Part shown: piece by piece, positions 54,254 through 58,091 of the stretch
Layout: each line of letters starts with the position of its first letter
Numbering within the stretch: the stretch's first letter is position 1
NCBI GenBank assembly: GCA_028289605.1
Contig: JANQON010000015.1
Location: forward strand, 1-58,091
Source of the DNA: Hyphococcus sp.
Lineage (GTDB): Bacteria > Pseudomonadota > Alphaproteobacteria > Caulobacterales > Parvularculaceae
Direction of reading: 5' to 3'
DNA length: 58,091 bases
The notes under the pieces: generated by a model
Told to the model about the DNA's origin: nothing
What the model saw: only the letters and a program-made list of their open reading frames with translations
Database searches by the model: none
Made by a program: the position numbers and the translations under genes

Positions 54254-56413
54254 ATGCGTTCCGTATTCAATAAGGCTGTCGCCTCGGCGATTGTCGCCGC
54301 CTGGCTTGCTCATTCCGGCGCCGCTGCGCTGGCGCAACCGGCGCCGGACGACGACCAAACCGCCGAAACGCCGGTTGAGGCCGCCGACGACAACGGAACT
54401 GCGAGCGATGCTGACGCGATCGTCTCGATGAGCGCCGATCTGTTCGCACAGGACACGTACCAGATCACGCCGATGGTCTGTCCGTTTAAGGGCGCGGTCG
54501 ACTACGATGACGAGCACACAAGTTGTTTCCGCATTGGCGTGCCTGAAAACCGCGAACGCGAATTGTCTCGCACCATTCAGCTGAACGTCGTGAAGCTCGC
54601 CGCGCGTGAGCCGGAAGATTGGGATGTGGAAGAAGACGGCGACTGGAGCCGGCGCGACGACCCGATCATCTATCTGTCCGGCGGGCCGGGCGCCGTCGCC
54701 TCAGGCTATGTAGAACGGTTGAAAGATCACGGCGCGCGCGACCATCGCGATCTCTACATTCTGGAGCAACGCGGCATCGGATTCTCTGACGACTTTTGCC
54801 CGGAATATTCGAACGTTGATCCGGCGGGCCAGAATGTCACGACATACGATGACGCCGTGCGCGCGGGTCTTGAAGTGCTCGAAACGTGTTTCCAACGGGC
54901 GCAGGACGCCGGGGTCGACCTCGCCGGCTACAGCACCATCGAAAACGCGCGCGACGTGAAAGCCCTGAGGCGCGCGCTTGGCTACGACGAGTGGAACATT
55001 TGGGGCATCTCCTATGGCTCCGTGCTCGGACAAGCCTATTTGCACGAAGACCCGCAGGGTATTCGCGCCGCTGTCATTGACGCCATTGTGCCGATCGACC
55101 CGGCCATCAATTTTCAGGGCATCGCCCGCTACTATCAACGTGTCCTGACGATTTTGTCCGACTTATGCGCGGAAGATGCGTCCTGCGCTGCGAATTTCCC
55201 GGATTTTGAAGGCCGGCTGAAACAGGCGATTACGACAGTCGAGGCCGACCCGATCCGCGTCGCGAACGCGCTTGACCAGGAATTGTTTCCCAGCGGGGAA
55301 GCGACAATCTTCCTCGACATTATCGCCGGGCTGCCGTTCATCCAGTTCTACGAGCAGGACAACTACGCCACGTTGCCCGCCCTTATCGATGGGCTTGCCA
55401 GCATTGTGGAGGAGCGCGACCATGAGCGGTTCCGTCTCCTGACCAGCGCCGAGTCCACCGGCGGTTTTGTCGGCATCAGTCTTGGCATGTACAATGCGAT
55501 CGCCTGCAACGACGGCTGGGTGACCACCTATCGCGACAGCTTTGAACGGGACGCGGCCGATCACCCGGTGCTCTCATTGATAAACGGGCCGATCTGGTCG
55601 GCCGATGAAACCGTCGCCTTGTGTGAAAAATACGGCATGGCGCCGCGCGACGCGGCTGATTATGCGCCGAGACGGATCGACACTCGAACCATCATCGCCG
55701 AAGGCGCCATGGATCCGATCACGCCGCCGCCATTCGCCGAGGCGATCCTGCCCAACTTCTCGAATGCAACTTATGTGGAGTGGCCCTATGCCGGGCATGG
55801 ACCAACCCGGTCGATGGACTGCGCCGGCGATTTCCTCACCGCATTTTTCGACGACCCGAACGGCGACCTCGATACTTCCTGCGCCGATGACATGGAACGG
55901 CCGAACTTCGCGGGTCCGCTTTACCGCGATGACGCCCTGCTGCGGATACTGGCGCAGTTAGAAGACGATCCGAAACCGCTAGCCGCGACTCTTTCCTTGC
56001 TTGGGTTTGCGGCATTCGCGCTGCCCTTCGCCTTTTTGATCTACACCGTCGCGCCGCTAGCGCGCCTCATCAATCGCAATGGCGGCGACCCCAGCGGCGG
56101 CGCTCGCTTCATGGCGTGGTTGACGGCGCTCCTCGGCGCGGGATCGATCGCCGGTCTCGGATACGCCGCCTATGCAACAATAGAAGCCAGCGAGCTTTTG
56201 GTCTTCGTCGGGCTCCTGGGTTGGGCGCAATGGGCTGTCATCGCCGGATACGCCTCAGGCCTCACAGGCTTGATCGCGTTGCTCCTGACGGTGCGGACGC
56301 GCATGTCCCGGTATCTGCCGATCGGCGCCCTTCTCGGTCTTGCGTTGACCGGGTTGGCCGGCGCCGCACTCGCAGCAGGCCTGGGCCTCGCCGGTTTCGG
56401 CTTCAGCGTTTGA
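54254..56413 (+). CDS. TAP-like alpha/beta hydrolase with C-terminal membrane helices
   Basis: A 719-residue protein. The signal peptide (AALAQ) is followed by an acidic linker. The alpha/beta-hydrolase domain has PIIYLSGGPGAVASGYV (oxyanion loop), WGISYGSVLGQAY (G-x-S-x-G with Ser near 254), EGAMDPITPPPFAEAI (Asp) and PYAGHGPTRSMDCAGDF (His), the last two forming the TAP-like C-terminal domain of tripeptidyl aminopeptidases. Unusually, four hydrophobic helices (about 570-715) follow. ATG 54254 with GAGGGG upstream is preferred. It probably acts as a membrane-anchored exo-peptidase or esterase facing the periplasm. It follows the S9 gene at 158 bp. Confidence 0.88.
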   Translation: MRSVFNKAVASAIVAAWLAHSGAAALAQPAPDDDQTAETPVEAADDNGTASDADAIVSMSADLFAQDTYQITPMVCPFKGAVDYDDEHTSCFRIGVPENRERELSRTIQLNVVKLAAREPEDWDVEEDGDWSRRDDPIIYLSGGPGAVASGYVERLKDHGARDHRDLYILEQRGIGFSDDFCPEYSNVDPAGQNVTTYDDAVRAGLEVLETCFQRAQDAGVDLAGYSTIENARDVKALRRALGYDEWNIWGISYGSVLGQAYLHEDPQGIRAAVIDAIVPIDPAINFQGIARYYQRVLTILSDLCAEDASCAANFPDFEGRLKQAITTVEADPIRVANALDQELFPSGEATIFLDIIAGLPFIQFYEQDNYATLPALIDGLASIVEERDHERFRLLTSAESTGGFVGISLGMYNAIACNDGWVTTYRDSFERDAADHPVLSLINGPIWSADETVALCEKYGMAPRDAADYAPRRIDTRTIIAEGAMDPITPPPFAEAILPNFSNATYVEWPYAGHGPTRSMDCAGDFLTAFFDDPNGDLDTSCADDMERPNFAGPLYRDDALLRILAQLEDDPKPLAATLSLLGFAAFALPFAFLIYTVAPLARLINRNGGDPSGGARFMAWLTALLGAGSIAGLGYAAYATIEASELLVFVGLLGWAQWAVIAGYASGLTGLIALLLTVRTRMSRYLPIGALLGLALTGLAGAALAAGLGLAGFGFSV

Positions 56414-56459
56414 GCGAGATACCATTCAGCATTCGCCGGTTCGCCGTGTGACGAACCGG

Positions 56460-57160
56460 AATACGAGGGATGCTGTCATCCCGTCGTTATAGCCGATGGG
56501 ATCGGTCTGCATGAACCGTCCGAGCGCCGGGTAGAGCCGGGCCTTGTCGTAATAGAGCTCAACCTCTTCGATCCAGGCCTGTCCCGTATACTGGAAGCGT
56601 CCGACATTGGCGTCGCCGGTTAAATGGGGCCCCAACCCCATTTAACTCCGTCGGCGTCGTAGGTGTTGACGTTGGTGACGTTCCCGAGGAGTTGGCGACG
56701 GCGATGATGGAGCCGCGTTCGTCGGCGGTGAGCCAGCGGCGGTCGGTGGTGTCGTCGCCCTCATACCAGACGACGGGTTCGTCGACGCCGGGCCCGTGGA
56801 CATAGCGGCGCAGGACGTCGCCGGCGAAGTCGTATTCCGCGATCAGCGATGCGCCGGCGTGGAGATAGCGGGTCGACGTAAAGCCCGTCTTCGTTGTCTG
56901 GCGCAGCCGTCCGACCGCGTCATAGACGACGGTCGCCCCATTGCCGGACGTCATGAAGTTCTCCGCGTCATAGCCGTAGGAAACGCCGTCGTAAGAGGTC
57001 AAATTGCCGTTGTCGTCGTAGGAGACCGACGCCCCGTCGACGCTGGTCGCCTGGTTCAATCCGTTCATGATCGCCGACGCGTCGATGTTGTAATGATCGA
57101 GATAAGCGAACAGATCGTTTGACCGCATGGCCTGGGTGATCTGGCCAGCGCGGTTCGCCC
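56460..57160 (-). pseudogene. broken RHS core fragment
   Basis: Reading on the minus strand from 57160, the frame gives GANRAGQITQAM...LDHYNIDASAIMNGLNQATSVDG and YD-type repeats up to RYVHGPGVDEPVVWYEG and ADERGSIIAVANSSG. The frame then shifts at the NVTNVNTY block (near 56660), and an inverted repeat (56619-56646) interrupts it. The second part reads GRFQYTGQAWIEEVELYYDKARLYPALGRFMQTDPIGYNDG, the RHS core end, and then decays. A TGA precedes the first part. It has no start and is not expected to be made as a full protein. Confidence 0.85.
56619..56646. repeat. perfect inverted repeat inside the RHS remnant
   Basis: GTTAAATGGGG and CCCCATTTAAC (11 bp each) are separated by CCCCAA. It interrupts the RHS reading frame near a conserved junction and could be a transposition or recombination scar or a terminator-like hairpin. 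Confidence 0.65.
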
Positions 57161-57176
57161 CTCAGCGTGAAGCGCT

Positions 57177-57707
57177 CTATTGATTTGCGCTCCAGGCGCC
57201 TTCAGGCAATGGGACGTAATACTCCGCACACATTGCATGTTCATCTGCTGGCTTAAGGGCGATCTTTTCCCAGGACACACACAATGCGCTTATTAGGTCT
57301 TTTGATCTTGCAATCCCTGGAAATGGACGTTGATTTACGCGCTCGACGGCGCTTTGTATTTCCTTTTCCAACTTCGGCAACACCGGCCGAGCTAGAGAAC
57401 CAAATTTCCCAATTTCAGTCGCGGCGAAATAGGCGTGATCTAGACTCGACAGCAAATCGGCCAACTCGTTGACGACCTCTTCACCGCCTTCAAGCTCTTC
57501 CGTTCCCGACAAAAAAGCATCAATTTTGCCTGAGAGATCTCGCTCCATCTGAGACATGCGTAACAGATCGGAGGTTCTTTTGTACTGCCTCAGGTCGTAA
57601 ACAATTTCTGCGCCTTTTCCTTGTTTGCTAGTTTCGTAGGACGAGCACGCCAATAGCAATATTGACGGCAGGATCGCAAACGCGGCGAGGAGAATTTTGT
57701 TTTTCAT
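57177..57707 (-). CDS. small lipoprotein in the RHS remnant array
   Basis: A 176-residue lipoprotein. MKNKILLAAFAILPSILLLACSS in part gives lipobox LLAC. The mature part is helical and charged (RTSDLLRMSQMERDLSGKIDAFLSG, GGEEVVNELADLLSSLDHAYF, PKLEKEIQSAVERVNQRPF) and has two late cysteines. AAGGAT precedes the ATG. It is open in frame with the RHS stub upstream, which has no start of its own and ends NVNTYTPVR directly before INHM. A lipoprotein behind an RHS tip is often the periplasmic immunity partner, but this is an inference. Confidence 0.65.
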   Translation of the reverse strand: MKNKILLAAFAILPSILLLACSSYETSKQGKGAEIVYDLRQYKRTSDLLRMSQMERDLSGKIDAFLSGTEELEGGEEVVNELADLLSSLDHAYFAATEIGKFGSLARPVLPKLEKEIQSAVERVNQRPFPGIARSKDLISALCVSWEKIALKPADEHAMCAEYYVPLPEGAWSANQ

Positions 57708-57720
57708 GTGATTAATCCTT

Positions 57721-57848
57721 ACCGGTGTGTAGGTGTTAACGTTGGCAACGGCGCCGGAGGTAATCGCGGCGATGAACTCGTCGAAGGCGTAGTCGGTGAC
57801 GACGCCGATGTCGCGAGTGAGTTTGGTTCGGCGGCCGTAGGGCGAAAT
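57721..57848 (-). pseudogene. RHS stub in frame with the lipoprotein gene
   Basis: On the minus strand the frame directly after the upstream stop reads ISPYGRRTKLTRDIGVVTDYAFDEF and then AITSGAVANVNTYTPVR. These are RHS/YD-style segments (YGRRTKLTRD is a typical repeat, NVNTY a typical core join). The stub has no start and continues in frame into the lipoprotein start codon. It is a fragment left by recombination between RHS units. Confidence 0.65.
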
Positions 57849-58091
57849 TCAAATCACTCGTACAACAGTAATTTCGTCTGTTCGCTTATCGATCGAAAAC
57901 TCAATATCACAGCCCGTCAACAGCACGGCGCCCGGTGTCGGATCATACTCATAAGTCACATATCCGGGCGCCGGCGGCGGCAATGGCGGCAGCTCGCCCG
58001 GCACAAGGCGCGGCGTAAAATCGATAGTTATTCGATTATCAAGTTCTTTCACGAGCACTAGATAGTCGCTTATATCCGTTTGGCGGCAAAC
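57849..58091 (-). CDS. C-terminal part of a hypothetical protein, cut by the window edge
   Basis: The frame is open to the edge of the window, so only the last 80 residues are visible: ...RQTDISDYLVLVKELDNRITIDF, a proline-rich turn (PGELPPLPPPAPGYV), then YEYDPTPGAVLLTGCDIEF and a terminal DEITVVRVI. Predicted strands suggest a small beta-rich protein. It lies between RHS pieces and could be an immunity protein or toxin tip. No family is recognised. The TGA stop is directly followed, in the same frame, by the RHS stub. Confidence 0.5.
   Translation of the reverse strand, partial: VCRQTDISDYLVLVKELDNRITIDFTPRLVPGELPPLPPPAPGYVTYEYDPTPGAVLLTGCDIEFSIDKRTDEITVVRVI

Noticed and set aside
1-58091. 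CRISPR arrays, insertion sequences, rRNA genes and riboswitches
   Set aside because: I looked for regularly spaced repeats, transposase motifs, rRNA signatures and leader structures before metC, cysK and ilvE, and saw none that could be supported.

Overview
The window is a GC-rich chromosomal segment from an alphaproteobacterium. The evidence is a bacterial homologue of the mitochondrial complex I subunit NDUFS4, an alphaproteobacterial-style rlpA-dac-tmk-holB-tatD-MBL gene run, and tRNA genes with encoded CCA. The many S9, S45 and M19 peptidases would suit a marine, peptide-eating lineage such as the Parvularculales or Hyphomonadaceae, but the genus cannot be fixed from sequence alone.

Layout. 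Positions 1-780 hold a partial tRNA-Pro, the complex I subunit and two tRNA-Arg genes that look like a duplicated pair with different anticodons (UCU and UCG). Positions 850-4821 (minus) hold sulfur amino-acid genes: cystathionine beta-lyase, 3-mercaptopyruvate sulfurtransferase and cysteine synthase, with a GNAT acetyltransferase and a PEGA-like lipoprotein. Next come an ammonium transporter, an unusual two-gene unit (a small membrane protein and a membrane-anchored, degenerate PheA-like protein), mazG, ilvE, an alkaline phosphatase, a penicillin-acylase-family hydrolase, an S9 peptidase and a stand-alone tyrosine recombinase preceded by a palindrome. Positions 17636-23189 are the housekeeping run, read on the minus strand: rlpA, D,D-carboxypeptidase, tmk, holB, tatD and an MBL hydrolase.

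Positions 23478-44457 are a genomic island of about 21 kb integrated in the 3' end of tRNA-Ser(UGA). A 14-bp direct repeat marks both ends. A P4-type integrase, an AlpA-like regulator and a replication-type winged-helix gene sit at its right end. The cargo has two parts. The first is a complete type I restriction-modification operon (HTH gene, hsdM, hsdS, AAA ATPase, hsdR) in the gene order of the E. coli prr anticodon-nuclease locus. Its HsdS carries TAEL linker repeats like EcoR124I. The second is a large secreted RHS/YD-repeat protein with an inserted F5/8-type-C (discoidin-like) domain, followed by a run of small genes that look like toxin and immunity cassettes.

Right of the island (44595-56413) are a three-gene ABC-2 exporter, a membrane dipeptidase lipoprotein, two further S9 peptidases and a TAP-like alpha/beta hydrolase. 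The last 1.6 kb is a second RHS locus made of fragments: a core remnant broken at an 11-bp-arm hairpin, a lipoprotein gene fused in frame behind a short RHS stub, and a gene cut by the window edge. It looks like a recombining RHS tip array.

The best candidates for new biology are the membrane-tethered PheA-like pseudoenzyme, the RHS cassette regions at both loci, and the ATPase inside the restriction operon.
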